Assembly (NCBI GenBank): GCA_016712315.1
Contig: JADJRG010000013.1
Coordinates: 186,001-250,000, forward strand
Reading direction: 5' to 3'
Length of the DNA: 64,000 nt
DNA from: Nannocystis sp.
GTDB taxonomy: Bacteria; Myxococcota_A; Polyangia; Nannocystales; Nannocystaceae
Shown here: piece by piece, positions 28,783 through 39,200 of the stretch
Position numbering within the stretch: the stretch's first letter is position 1
Layout of the letters: the number at the start of each line of letters is the position of its first letter
The notes under the pieces: generated by a model
The model's input: the letters and a program-made list of their open reading frames with translations, nothing else
What the model was told of the DNA's origin: nothing
Databases searched by the model: none
Made by a program: the position numbers and the translations under genes

Positions 28783-29712
28783 ATGTCGATTGTTGTTTAT
28801 TTTTCTCGTATGCATGTCATCGATGACTGTGAGGCCGGGTCGGGCGATTGGAAGCTGGAGGTTGCCTTCAGTGATGGCCAGTCGTTCACGCTCTTCGACA
28901 AGGCCGAAGTCGCATCGGGAGGGAACTATATGATCAATCAGCATTGGGTCACGCAGCTGAACTTCCCGTTCGACATTTCGTGCCACCTCAGGGAGTACGA
29001 TAATGATGCGTTCGGTCTCGCCGCGGCCTGGGACGAGGTCGGCCTCAAGACGAAAACGATCGAGAACGAGGGGTCCTATCAGTTCAAGTTCAAGAGCGGC
29101 GAGGGCGAGGTCGACGTGGACTGCACCGTTCGCTACATGAGCACGGATATGCCGAGCGGCAGGGCGAGTGAGGGCGTGGTGAAGTCGGGCCTGGAGGCCG
29201 AGGCTTCGCGGTCCCGCCCCGCGATCTTCGAGCACATCGAGTTTGGCGGAAAACGCCAGGACCTCACGGCCGGCCGCTACGATGTCACTCAGATCACCCT
29301 CGGAAACGACGTGGTCAGCTCGGTCAAGGTGCCGCAGGGTTGGCGGGTCACGCTCTATCTGGACTCTGGCTTCAAGGGGGCTTCGAAGGCGCTGGTTGCG
29401 GACGCGCGGTCGCTGCCCGACTTCAATGACAAGACGTCGAGCATCCTGGTCGAGGAGACCGCTCGACCGATCGTCTACGAGCACATCGGCTTCGCAGGGC
29501 GCAGTCAGACTCTGTCCGCCGGGCGCTACAACATCGGCTCCCTCGTCATCGGCAACGACGTGATCAGCTCGGTCAGGGTTCCCAATGGCTGGAGGGTGAC
29601 GCTCTATCAGCACGCAAACTTCGGTGGGGCGACCAAGGTGCTCACTTCGGATGCGCAGTCGATTCGCGGCTTCAATGACTTGACCTCCAGCATCGTGGTC
29701 GAGCGCCTGTAG
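28783..29712 (+). CDS. Two-motif beta/gamma-crystallin protein with unknown N-terminal domain
   Basis: 309 residues, ATG at 28783 after ggaggtacaag. Residues 1-125 are a beta-rich domain I do not recognise. Residues 148-228 and 229-309 are two crystallin modules. Each has an IFEH or VYEH-x-GF/FGG entry, LTAGRYDVTQITLGNDVVSS or its equivalent, then GWRVTLY and TSSI. Myxobacterial Protein S and related spore-coat proteins use such calcium-binding modules. No signal peptide is present. Codon use is slightly less GC-rich than neighbours. Calcium binding and a coat or stress role are inferred. Confidence 0.85.
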   Translation: MSIVVYFSRMHVIDDCEAGSGDWKLEVAFSDGQSFTLFDKAEVASGGNYMINQHWVTQLNFPFDISCHLREYDNDAFGLAAAWDEVGLKTKTIENEGSYQFKFKSGEGEVDVDCTVRYMSTDMPSGRASEGVVKSGLEAEASRSRPAIFEHIEFGGKRQDLTAGRYDVTQITLGNDVVSSVKVPQGWRVTLYLDSGFKGASKALVADARSLPDFNDKTSSILVEETARPIVYEHIGFAGRSQTLSAGRYNIGSLVIGNDVISSVRVPNGWRVTLYQHANFGGATKVLTSDAQSIRGFNDLTSSIVVERL

Positions 29713-29786
29713 GTGTGACCGATTCGTCTCCTCGCTGATCTCGAGGACAGATTCGACTCCGGGGACCATGCTGGCGCACGGGCTTG

Positions 29787-30515
29787 GTGCCCAAGGGAGC
29801 TTCGGTCTCCCGGAGTCTGGAGGGGAACTCTCACGACGAACTGGATGAGGACCCCCTCCGCAGCGATCTCGAGCTCTTACGTGACGGCCTCAGCGCGGTC
29901 GCGACCGACCCCGACTTCGCCGCCCTCGCCCACGAGAGCGTCCTCGCCGCCGCGGAGGAGGGCGAGTACGAGGTCAGCCTCAGCGAATTCGCGGCGACCT
30001 TGGCGGAGCTCGACCTCAGCCTCAGCGACCGGATCAAGATCGGCGTCATCGAGCGCGGCGGCAGCGACGACGATGCTGCCCGCGCGGCGACCCTCATCGA
30101 CGGCTTCGACCTCGACGGGCTCGAGGTCAAGCCGACGCTCTACATCCCCCACATCGACGAGGGCTACTTCGGCCTCGGCCCCTGGAAGGCCCCCGCGCTC
30201 CTCTCGACCGTCACCTCCCTCCAAGGCGAGGAGCTCGTCGCCCTCGAGCTCGGGGGCCCCGAGATCGTCGTCGGCGAGGACATGATCAACACGACCGCGG
30301 CATGGTTTGTCTCGTACCGGGTCAGTGGCGGCGACGACCCGAGCCCGCTCCGCCCCTTCGCCCGCTGCTACTGCGTCCAGACCAACCCGGGCCCGGGCGG
30401 CACCGTCGGCGTCACCTGCGCGACGGGCGGCTCGGCGACCACCCTCGGCACCTGCGGCCGGACCGGTCTCTTCGGCAACAATTGCAGCGGCACATGCGGC
30501 GCGGCCCAGGGCTGA
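29787..30515 (+). CDS. Unknown protein with Cys/Gly-rich C-terminal tail
   Basis: About 242 residues. The start is uncertain: TTG 29784 or GTG 29787 are the only upstream candidates, while a ggaggggaac run at 29818-29827 sits inside the frame. The N-terminal half is acidic and helical (LAHESVLAAAEEGEYEVSLS). The tail contains CYCVQTNPGPGG, CATGG, CGRTG and CSGTCGAAQG, with six Cys in the last 50 residues. No signal peptide and no known family. A precursor-like architecture (acidic leader plus Cys/Thr/Gly core) is possible given the radical SAM gene downstream, but that is speculation. Confidence 0.55.
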   Translation: MPKGASVSRSLEGNSHDELDEDPLRSDLELLRDGLSAVATDPDFAALAHESVLAAAEEGEYEVSLSEFAATLAELDLSLSDRIKIGVIERGGSDDDAARAATLIDGFDLDGLEVKPTLYIPHIDEGYFGLGPWKAPALLSTVTSLQGEELVALELGGPEIVVGEDMINTTAAWFVSYRVSGGDDPSPLRPFARCYCVQTNPGPGGTVGVTCATGGSATTLGTCGRTGLFGNNCSGTCGAAQG

Positions 30516-30716
30516 TGGGCGCGGCCCACGGGCGAGAACCCCGCGCGTCCGGGTCGCGTATACCCATCGCGATCGCGCTGAGGCGCTGGACGTCAAGCGC
30601 GCGGAGTGAGGCGGGCGACCTCGACGATCGTCCTGCGCCTGGCGACAGCAGGCGCAGAGTCTGCGCGAGCCAAGACGTCGTCGTCGATGGCACCATGGGA
30701 GCAACGGGGAGAGCAA

Positions 30717-31544
30717 ATGTCAGACAACTACGCAGTAGACGCGGCCGCTCGTTTCGGAGAGATCCCTTTCGTCGAGTTCACAACAGAACTGATCAGTGGT
30801 GTGTTCAACGGGCTGGTAGAGCAGCACGTCCAGCAGATGCAAGCCTACGGCGACTTGGTACAGGTCCTGTCACAGAGCATCTCGGCCTACATCAACAACA
30901 CGCAGGGCAACGTGACGTTTGAGGAGATCGCGGACTTCGTCTCGCACTACACTCTGCCAGAGCCTGCTACTGGAAGTGAGGCTCACCCGGTGGAAGCGCT
31001 TGACCCGGCGGACGGCAGCCAGGTCCCAGCCGACACCGACATCAACAACAACGGCCCCTGGTGGGCCACGCTCATCGGGGCGCTGAGGCCAGCCGCCCAG
31101 GCGCTCATCGGAAGTCTAACGGGTAGCGGGTCGGCCGCCACGACCACCGCCCTGACGGCGGTGACGACGGGGACGCCAACCTACGCCAACATCCACAACG
31201 CCATCGCCTCGCTCATCTGCGCCAACAAGTACAGTATGCTCCAGATGATGGTGCGCCAGGGAATGTTGCGGCTGGTCGTCACCGAGGGGGAGATCGAGAC
31301 GCGTGTGACCTTCTCGACCTGGGAGACCTCCGAAACGAGGACCGAGACCGAGAGCACGACCAGGACCACGAACTCGGCCGCAGCGCTGAGCGGGATTCTT
31401 GGCTTCTCCGCGCGAAGAAACAGACAGAGGATGGTCACCGTCAACACCGCCAAGAGCTACCAGCGCGACACCAGTGGCACGCGGGTCGACATCTTCGGCA
31501 GGGTCTTGATCCGCTTCAAGACCGACTACTCGCCGCTTAGGTGA
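30717..31544 (+). CDS. Unknown protein, first of two tandem paralogues
   Basis: ATG at 30717 with ggggagag five bases upstream; 275 residues. The N-terminus has an amphipathic helix region (IPFVEFTTELISGVFNGLVE). The centre is Ala/Gly/Thr-rich around an ALIGSLTGSGSAATTTALTA segment. The C-terminal half has QGMLRLVVTEGEIETRVTFS followed by a Thr-rich stretch and a DIFGRVLIRFKTD strand. The next gene repeats this layout. No family recognised; no signal peptide. The paired arrangement suggests the two proteins form a hetero-complex. Confidence 0.6.
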   Translation: MSDNYAVDAAARFGEIPFVEFTTELISGVFNGLVEQHVQQMQAYGDLVQVLSQSISAYINNTQGNVTFEEIADFVSHYTLPEPATGSEAHPVEALDPADGSQVPADTDINNNGPWWATLIGALRPAAQALIGSLTGSGSAATTTALTAVTTGTPTYANIHNAIASLICANKYSMLQMMVRQGMLRLVVTEGEIETRVTFSTWETSETRTETESTTRTTNSAAALSGILGFSARRNRQRMVTVNTAKSYQRDTSGTRVDIFGRVLIRFKTDYSPLR

Positions 31545-31548
31545 CGAC

Positions 31549-32361
31549 GTGGATGAACTCAGAGACGTCGGGCTAGGGTTCGCGGAGTTCGTCGGGCAGC
31601 TCCTCTGCGAGACCTTCGACGCGGTCCTCAACGCCCAGCAGCACCAGATCCAGCGCCGCCTCGAGCTCGTAGAGGCGCTCGCGATGAGCGACGCAGCCTT
31701 CAAGGCCCGCTTCATCGGCGCGGAGCTGGTCCGTGATCGGGAGGCGCGGATCTTCGGGGCTCGCCTGGAGCCGGGCATGAGGCTCAGCTCCGCGCAGGAG
31801 CTCGCGCTCGCGGAGCTCTCCTCCGCGCCACGGGTCGACTCACGGGCGGTCAGCGAACCCGTGCCCCTCTCTGTGAATGACGTCACCGCTGCTCGTGCGG
31901 CGATCGAGTCGCTCTTGGTTCGGGAACAGCGTGACCAGATCGCGGGGCTGCTCCACCGCATCCAAGAGATGCACCTCATCGTCGACCAAGGCGAGATCAC
32001 GGCGAAGGTCGAGCTCTCGACGGTCGCACGCGTCGGCGACGCACCGCCGGAGATGGCGCTCCGATCGACGAGAACGGAGACGACCAGCGGCTCGTCAGCG
32101 CCTCGCGAGACGCGCGAGGCCGAGGCCGAGGCGCCCGGCGCCTCGATCCGCGACGCAGCCGCGGCTGCGCTCTCGCTCGGGGGACGGATCATCGTCGACC
32201 CCGAGACGAAACGTACGACCGTGCTCTTCGATCGCCAAGCTCTGGAACGAGCCGGTCGAACCGCTCAGGACTCCCCCCTGCGGGTCACCGCGCGTCCGAT
32301 CACCTCCACGAGTCAAGCGATGACGTCGAGTCAAGTGACGATACGGTTTCGCACGGCATGA
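31549..32361 (+). CDS. Unknown protein, second of two tandem paralogues
   Basis: 270 residues, starting 4 bp after the preceding stop. It shares the layout of the previous gene: an amphipathic N-terminal helix (FAEFVGQLLCETFDAVLNAQ), a variable centre, IQEMHLIVDQGEITAKVELS, a charged or Thr-rich linker and a final SSQVTIRFRTA strand. Similarity is low but collinear, indicating an old duplication. Its TGA overlaps the ATG of a 69-residue ORF. Confidence 0.6.
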   Translation: MDELRDVGLGFAEFVGQLLCETFDAVLNAQQHQIQRRLELVEALAMSDAAFKARFIGAELVRDREARIFGARLEPGMRLSSAQELALAELSSAPRVDSRAVSEPVPLSVNDVTAARAAIESLLVREQRDQIAGLLHRIQEMHLIVDQGEITAKVELSTVARVGDAPPEMALRSTRTETTSGSSAPRETREAEAEAPGASIRDAAAAALSLGGRIIVDPETKRTTVLFDRQALERAGRTAQDSPLRVTARPITSTSQAMTSSQVTIRFRTA

Positions 32362-32567
32362 ACGCTTGGTGGACGAGCTTGCTCGTGGAGTGTTACCAGC
32401 TCCGCGAAGCGAGCGCGCTGTTGGGGCTCCGCTGCATGACGCTCACGATCGAGCACACCGACGGATCCGTGCTGGTCATCGATGTGCTCGATCGAGACAC
32501 CTCGGCCGATCAGCCCATGGGTGAGTCGAACCAACCGAGCATCCGCTGCGGGTGCTCGCTGAAGTAG
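32358..32567 (+). CDS. Short ORF overlapping the upstream stop
   Basis: 69 residues, ATGA-coupled to the preceding gene. It begins MNAWWTSLLVECYQLREASA and ends SIRCGCSLK. The composition is more ordinary than that of other frames here. It may be a real small protein, or the result of a deletion that joined this region to the debris that follows. A C-terminal RCGC close to a radical SAM gene is suggestive but not evidence of a peptide substrate. Confidence 0.35.
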   Translation: MNAWWTSLLVECYQLREASALLGLRCMTLTIEHTDGSVLVIDVLDRDTSADQPMGESNQPSIRCGCSLK

Positions 32568-32720
32568 TTCGTACGCGTCGAAGTCGGCCTCGAAGCGCGC
32601 GACGGCCTCGAGCAGATGATCCACGAGATCGCGACTCTCCTGGGCAAACTTGCCGTGGCCGCTCCGGGCCGCTTGCGCCGCCGCCTGCGTGGCGATCGTG
32701 TAGAAGCGCGTGTCGTGCGG
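32568..32720 (-). pseudogene. Relic of an AAA-ATPase N-terminal region
   Basis: On the - strand this reads DTRFYTIATQAAAQAARSGH followed by GKFAQESRDLVD. That resembles the N-terminal RFY(S)xAxQxAAxxARxGHGKxAxELRDLVD signature of a family of AAA ATPases. Neither a start nor an ATPase core is present, so it is a short leftover fragment. Confidence 0.45.
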
Positions 32721-32796
32721 CTCAGATCGATCACACGCACGTCCCCCGTCGCTCGCGCCCAGCGCAGCGCCCCACGAGCTGTTAGAGTCGCGGATC

Positions 32797-35062
32797 ATGG
32801 GCATCGCCACCCGCATCGCCGCACGAGTGCCCCGTGAGCTGCGCCCCGACGCGGCGATCTGGGAGACCGAGCACCGCCTGCTGCACGCGCTCGGCTCCGC
32901 GCGCCCACCCGCCGCCGTGCAGTGGATGGTCACGCGCGCCTGCGACCTCCGCTGCGAGCACTGCTACGCCGAGGCTGGACACAAGGCCCACGGCGAGCTC
33001 TCCACCGAGGAGGCGCGCAGCCTCGTGATCGACGCGACCGCCGACATGGGCTGCCCGCTGCTCGTGCTCGCGGGCGGCGAGCTATGGCTGCGCCGCGACA
33101 TCGAGGGCCTCATCGAACACGCCGTCGCCCGCGGCCTGGAGTGGGCCATGCACACCCACGGCGGCCACATCCACAAGCACCGCGAGCTGCTGCGCCGCCA
33201 CCCGCCGGCCCTCGCCGCGATCAGCCTCGACGGCGATCACGAGCTGCACGACCGCCTGCGCGGCAAGCTCGGCAGCCACAAGGCCGCCCTCGAGGCCGTC
33301 GCGATCTTGGTCGAGGCCGGCTGCCGCGAGGTCGTGCTCGGCACCACCGTCACCCGCCACAACGCCGACCACATCGCCGACATGTTCGACCTCGTCGCGC
33401 GCTCGGGCGCGCACTCTTGGGGGCTGCACCTCGTCGCCCCCGCGGGCCGCGCCCAGCTCGACCTAGTCCCGCGCCCCGCTCAGCTACGCCGCCTCGCCGC
33501 CTTCGCCCGCAGCCGACGCGCCCGCTTCCCTGTCGAGCTCTGCAACGAGTGGGGCAGCGCTAAGCGCCGACGACCCCTTCTACCGCGATCGCCCCTTCGC
33601 CTGCGGCGCCGGCAGGATCTCGATGGTGGTCGGCCCCACCGGTGAGGTCATGCCGTGCACCACCACCGACACCCGCGAGAGCGAGGGCAACGTCCGCCGC
33701 ACCCCGCTGCGCCTGATCTGGCGCGACGGCTTCGCCCGCTTCCGCGGCGGCGGCCACGGCCACGATCCTGCCGCCGCCGACGCCGCAGAGTGCTGGCTTC
33801 AGACCCGCAGCGGCGTTCGTATCGCCGAGGCCTCCTTCGGCGCCGCCGCCCGGCCTCGGCCCAAGCTCATCGACCTCGTGCCCCCGCGGCTCATCACCCT
33901 GAGCCGCCGCGCCCTCGCCCCACGCGCCGCCCAAGGCGGCTTCGCCTCGGCCACCACACGTCACGCCGTCACCGCCGCCGCCATCGGCCTCGCCGTGCTC
34001 GGCGCCTGCGCCATGCCGCGCGACCCACACGAAGCCCCCCCGCGCGAGACCGACCAGCCCCAGCCCGCCGCCGCCATCGACACCGCCCCGGAGGCCCCCA
34101 CGATCGCCCGCACCTGGCCGTCCAGCCTGGACGAGCGCGGCCTGCGCGGCTACGGCGCGTGGATCGAGCCGCTCGGCCCCTGGAGAGCCCAGGTCGTACC
34201 GAGCCTGGTGGCCTGGGAGAGCGGCGACTCCGCGCCCGACGTCGGCCCGCTCGTGCGCCGCAGCGAGCTCGACACCCCATCGATCCAGAGCTTCGAACAA
34301 GAGCTCGCGCGTTACGTCGCGCGCGGCCTCGGCCGCAGCTCGCCAGATCAGCTCCAACACCTGCTCGACGCCGCCGAGCGGGCCGCCCTCTTCGACGCCG
34401 CCTTCGCGGCCCACCTCTGGCGTGTCGCCGAGCGTCTCCCCGGCGAGCTGCGCGCGCGCGCGCAGCTCTACGGCCGCTTGGCGCGCCACCACCGCGTCGT
34501 CGCGGCCCTCATCGTCACCGCCGCCACGCTGGGCCCGATCAGCCAACGCGCCTGGCTCAAGAAGTCCGCGCCTCCGCCCGGCTGGTCCGCGCTGGAGCTG
34601 CCCGACGGCTTCGAGGCCGCCGCGCGCGCGCAGCTCGCCGCCACGCAGATCGGTCCTTGGGACCAGGTCGGCATCACCGCCAGCTTCAACACCCCAGCGC
34701 TGCGCTACCGCCAAGGCGCGCGCGAGCGGCTCACGCCGGGGCGCGACCACCACCTCGGCCGCCTCGACGTGCTGTACTGCCCGACGGCCACCCGGGTGCG
34801 CCTGCGGGATCAGCTCACCGTCGAGCTCCCGGCCGGCGCTGTCGTCACACACGCCGCCCTCGCGGCCGCGCTCACCCCGCCGCAACGCGCCGAGCTCGAC
34901 GTCCATATCGACCGCGCGCTCGCGGGCGACACCGAAGCGCTCGACAAGCTCGAGCCCCTGCTCCCCCTGCTGCGCGCCCGCCTACACGAACGACTCACCG
35001 ACAAACCCGACGCCCCCGGCGCCCCCGCGCTGCGCACCCTGCTGGTCAGCTACGACGAGTAG
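32797..35062 (+). pseudogene. Radical SAM/SPASM protein with long C-terminal extension, frameshifted
   Basis: ATG at 32797. Near residue 48 the ACDLRCEHCYAEAG motif gives the CxxxCxxC iron-sulfur site. LLVLAGGELWLRRD and ISLDGDHELHDRLRG continue the radical SAM barrel. At about 33551-33562 (after LCNEWGS) one extra base shifts the frame. Resuming in the next frame gives LSADDPFYRDRPFACGAGRI and GEVMPCTTTD, the SPASM-type cysteines. Translation would then run about 430 further residues, with a hydrophobic AAAIGLAVLGACAM segment and a domain of no known family, to TAG at 35062. Radical SAM/SPASM enzymes often modify ribosomal peptides. It may be functional if the shift is a sequencing error, or it may be two fused genes. 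Confidence 0.65.
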
Positions 35063-35294
35063 CCGCGCAGCGGCGGGAACACCCACGCGCGCCCCAACCG
35101 TGGACGTGGGCGAGCGTCGCCTACTCGGAGACCTCCGAGTCGCTCGTCGACGGCCTCCAGCGGGCCCTGTGGGCGGTCGGAGGGGTGGCGAGGCGGCCCA
35201 TGCGCGTGATCATGCGCCGCTTCGGGCGAGTGACCAGCCGGGGCGGGGTGAGCTGCGGCGCGGGCGTACGCGCGCCCGCTCGAGCGAGCGCCGG
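35063..35294. other. Gap without gene between convergent genes
   Basis: 232 bp between a + strand stop and a - strand stop. No gene or clear terminator stem is visible. Confidence 0.4.
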
Positions 35295-35786
35295 CTACGG
35301 CTTGAGCACGTTGGTGAGGTAGGCGCGATTCATGTTCCCAGGCGGCGAGTATTGGCAGACGACATAGATGCCGACGAAGACGCCATCGCGATGGGGCCTG
35401 GTTGTGATGACGCAGCCGGTGCCGAGGTGGGTGGTGCTCTTCCAGACCACCTGGGTGAAGTGGCCCGTCACGTCGGTGCTGCGGCCGGTGGCGTAGTTGT
35501 ACGCCACGACCTCATCGTACCAGGCCTTGACGGCGTTCTTGGCGAGGGCGTCTGGGTCGAGCGCGTCGGTCGTGACGTCGGCGCTGAGGTAGAGGTTCTC
35601 GCCCACGCCCCTCGTCCGGCTATGCGCGAGATCGTCGATGGAGGCGAGGTGCTCCGCCCAGCTCTGCGCGGTCGCGTCGAGCGTCGCCTTTTGGGCGAGG
35701 GCGGGGCTGTGGTGGGTCGCGCGGTAGGCGTTGTGGCGCTCGAGGAACGCCTTACGGACAGCGGTGAGGTCGATCGTTGGGGTCAT
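35295..35786 (-). CDS. CAP-domain (SCP/GAPR-1-like) protein
   Basis: 163 residues from ATG 35786, with AGGA eight bases upstream; a GTG extension to 35810 is less likely. The CAP signatures are present: FLERHNAYRATHHSPAL, SWAEHLASIDDLAHS, VGENLYLS, HFTQVVWKSTTHLGTGC and VVCQYSPPGN. These supply the His/Glu/His cavity of the superfamily. There is no signal peptide, so it resembles cytoplasmic GAPR-1 rather than secreted forms. CAP proteins bind sterols or lipids, or have unclear roles. The gene ends convergent with the radical SAM locus. Confidence 0.88.
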   Translation of the reverse strand: MTPTIDLTAVRKAFLERHNAYRATHHSPALAQKATLDATAQSWAEHLASIDDLAHSRTRGVGENLYLSADVTTDALDPDALAKNAVKAWYDEVVAYNYATGRSTDVTGHFTQVVWKSTTHLGTGCVITTRPHRDGVFVGIYVVCQYSPPGNMNRAYLTNVLKP

Positions 35787-35966
35787 ATCGCATCCTAAGA
35801 CGTCGGCCACGCGGCGCCGTCAACGAGGTGTCGCAGGGTCGCGGGGGGGCGACGTCGATCTCAGCGAGTGAGGTCTCGGGTGTGCGCGTCGGGGGGCGGA
35901 AGAAGGCGCACATACCGGCGCGGATGTACTCGTGGGCCGGCAGCGGTCGGGTGCGGGATGGGATCG

Positions 35967-36203
35967 TCATGAGAGGCGCTCCAGGGCGGCGGCGGCGAGC
36001 TCTTGTACGCTCGCGGCGCTGTGACCTACGCTCGAGATCGGCGCGCCGAAGCGCAGGTTGGCGACGGCGATCGGCTCGCGGGCAAGCGAAGCGCCTCGGG
36101 CGCGCTGCAGGCGGCGCTCTTCCCGGCTGGGTCTGCATGCCCCGTCAACATCAAGGTGGATGACGTACTCGGCCCCTGGGGCCTGATTCTCGCGTTAGAC
36201 CTG
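35967..36203 (-). pseudogene. Possible 3' remnant of an unidentified gene
   Basis: The - strand frame ends at 35967 and reads AEYVIHLDVDGACRPSREER, then VANLRFGAPISSVGHSAAS and QELAAAALERLS. The composition is protein-like, unlike other frames, but no start codon is present and a stop lies just upstream at about 36204. An ATG overlapping the stop (35970) opens MTIPSRTRPLPAHEYIRAGM, which runs only into the CAP gene start. I read this 400-bp interval as gene debris. Confidence 0.3.
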
Positions 36204-36246
36204 CGCCTATGTTCTCGACTGAGACCGCGTATGATCGTCACCGGGC

Positions 36247-39200
36247 ATGGGAGCGCTCTCCAACGACTCCATCATCGGCGCGACGCTCATGGACGGCGAC
36301 GGTGCGGCCCCTGAGGTCGAGGGCGCCGCCCCCCCGGTCCGTGGCCATGCGATCGGTCGGTACCTGCTCATCTCCCAGCTCGGCGCTGGGGCGATGGGGA
36401 TCGTCTACGCCGCCTACGACCCCGAGCTCGATCGAAAGGTCGCGCTCAAGCTGCTCAAGCACCACGGCGGCGACGTCGCTGCGTCTCGCAAGCGGCTCCA
36501 GCGCGAGGCGCAGGCGCTAGGGAGGCTCAACCACCTGAACGTCGTCTCCGTCCACGACGTCGGTGTCCACAAGGACCGCCTCTTCGTGGCGATGGAGTAT
36601 GTCGCGGGGCAGACGCTCGGGTCGTGGATGGCGGCGGCCCCGGCGCTGCCTACCGCCACCGGGCGGCGCCCGGGCGCGGAGCCAGAGCGGGTCCTCCGGG
36701 CGAGGCCGTGGCGTGAGGTCCTGGACGTCTTTATGCAAGCCGGGCGCGGCCTCGCGGCGGCCCATGACGCGGGCCTCGTCCACCGCGACTTCAAGCCCGA
36801 GAACGTGATGCTGAGCGCGGACGGGCGGGTGCGTGTCATGGACTTCGGCCTCGCCCGCGGCGACGTGGGCGAGGTGACCGCCGGCGGCGGGGCGGGCGAG
36901 GTGACGACGCCTGGTGCTCCCGTGCTCAGCGGCCTGACGCAGGTCGGGGCGATCATCGGCACGCCGGCGTACATGTCTCTCGAGCAATTCGAGGCCCGAG
37001 ACGTCGACGCCCGCAGCGATCAGTTCAGCTTCTGCGTCGCCCTCTACGAGGCGCTCTATGGCGAGCGCCCCTTCGCCGGCGACACCATCGCCGCGCTCAC
37101 CGAGGCGCTCCGGACCGAGGCGATCCGCGAGGCGCCGCGCGGCACCGTCGTCCCCGGCTGGGTGCGAGCGGTCGTCCTGCGCGGCCTCGCCCGCGAGCCC
37201 GAGGCCCGCTTCGGATCGATGGAGGCGCTGCTCGACGCGCTCGCGGCCGACCCGGCGGCGCGGCGACGCCGACTCTTGGTCAGAGCCGGGCTCGCCTTGG
37301 CCATGGTTCTCAGCGCCTGGGGGATCGTGACCCTCGTGATCCGGATCGGTCAGAGCGAGTCGGTGATCGCCGAGCAGGCCGGCGAGATCGACGAGAAGAA
37401 CGCCGCGCTGCGCGAGCAGCTCGCCGCCCAGACCCGGCTCTTGAGCGTCCAACGCGGCCTTCGGGCGAAAGCGCTCATCCCAGAGAACCTGGAGGCGGAG
37501 GCGCTCCTCCTCGGCGTCCAGGCGGTCGGCGCCTACGCCCACTCGTGGACCGACGTCCCCCGAGAGGCGCTCGAGGGCCTCGAGCAGGTCCTCGCCCACG
37601 ATACGGTCATCATCACCGATGAGCGCGTCCTCGAGGGCCACTCGGACTATCTCACGGGGATCGCCTACGCGCCGGACGGCGAGCGCATCGTGACCGCGGG
37701 CTACGACGGGACCGCCCGGATCTGGGACGTCAACGCCGGCGCGCCGGTGGCCGTGCTCACCGGCAGCGAGGCGAAGCTCGTCGCGGTCGCCTTCTCACCC
37801 GACGGCGCGCGCGTGGCCGCCGCCGGTGCAGATCGCGTCGCCCGGATCTGGGACGCCGCGACCGGCGAGGCGATCGCTCGCTGCGAGGGTCACACGGCGA
37901 CGATCGTCCAGCTCGCGTTCTCGCCAGACGGTCGGCGGCTCGCGACCGCGGGCCTCGATCGCGCCGCGAGGATCTGCGACGCCGCCACCGGAGCGCCCCT
38001 CGTCGCGCTCGAGGGCCACCGCGCGGACGGGATCATCGACGTCGCCTTCGCCCCCGACGGCGCGCGGGTCGCGACCGCGGGCCGCGACGCCACCGCCCGG
38101 CTCTGGGACCCGACGACGGGGGCGCTGCTGGCGACGCTCGTCGGCCACAGCGGCCCGATCAACGCGCTCGAGTTCTCGCCAGACGGCGCCCGCCTCGCGA
38201 CCGCGAGCGAAGACCACGACGCGCGGACCTGGGATGTCGCCACGGGCGCGCTCGTCGCGGTCCTCGAGGGGGATGGCCAGCGCTTGATCGACCTCCGCTA
38301 CGCGCCGGGGGGCGCGCGCCTGGTGACGAACGGCTGGAGTCGCAGCGCCCGCGTCTTCGATCCCGAGAGCGGCGCGCTCGTCCGCGAGCTCCAGGGAGGT
38401 CATGGCGCCGGCATCTCGGCCCTCGCCTACTCGCCCGACGGCGAGCAGCTCGTGACGAGCAGCTACGACGGTTCGGTCGTGGTTTGGGATCTCGAGAGCG
38501 GCGCGCAGGTCGAGCGCTTGGTCGGGCACCAAGCGGACGTCTGGGGGATCGCGTTCTCGCCGGATGGCCGCCAGGTCGCTACCGCTGGCGTCGACACGAC
38601 GGCGCGCGTCTGGGAGCTCTTCTACCCGAGGTTCGCGGTGCGCGAAGGCCCCGAGCGCGACGTCAAGGCCGCGGACTTCTCCCCCGACGGCGCGCACCTC
38701 GTGACCGTCGACCGCAGCCGCCAGGCGCGCCTTTGGCAGACGGAGGGCGTTCGACTCGTGGCCGCCCTGGGTGACGCTGACGGGGCCACCTTCGCCCCCG
38801 ACGGGCAGCATGTCGCCACCCTCAGCGACGGCGAGATTCACCTCTGGGATGCTCTCACAGGCGCCCCGCGAGCGACCCTGCCGGCTCCGGGCGCGTGGAA
38901 GCTCTCCTACTCGCCGGATGGGGCCCTCCTCCACGCCGCGAGCGGCTCGTCTGGCGCGATGATCGAGGTCGAGTCCGGCGCTCGCGTGGAGTCCCCAGGG
39001 TTCGCCGACACCCAGTGGTGCTTCGCGCAGGGGGGTCGACGCTTCGCGAGCGTCGGGGAGGATCACGTCGTCCGGATCTGGGACCCGCGCACGGGAGCGC
39101 TGCTCGCCGCGCTCGATAAATTAGGCGCAGCAGAGCCGCGATACGTGAGGTGCTCGCCGGACGGCGACCGGATCGCGACGACCTCCAGCCAGGAGGAAAG

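Noticed and set aside
32331..32933. Complete 200-codon gene on the - strand
   Set aside because: Only 32568-32720 resembles a protein family. The rest is the shadow of the + strand ORFs, so it is called a relic.
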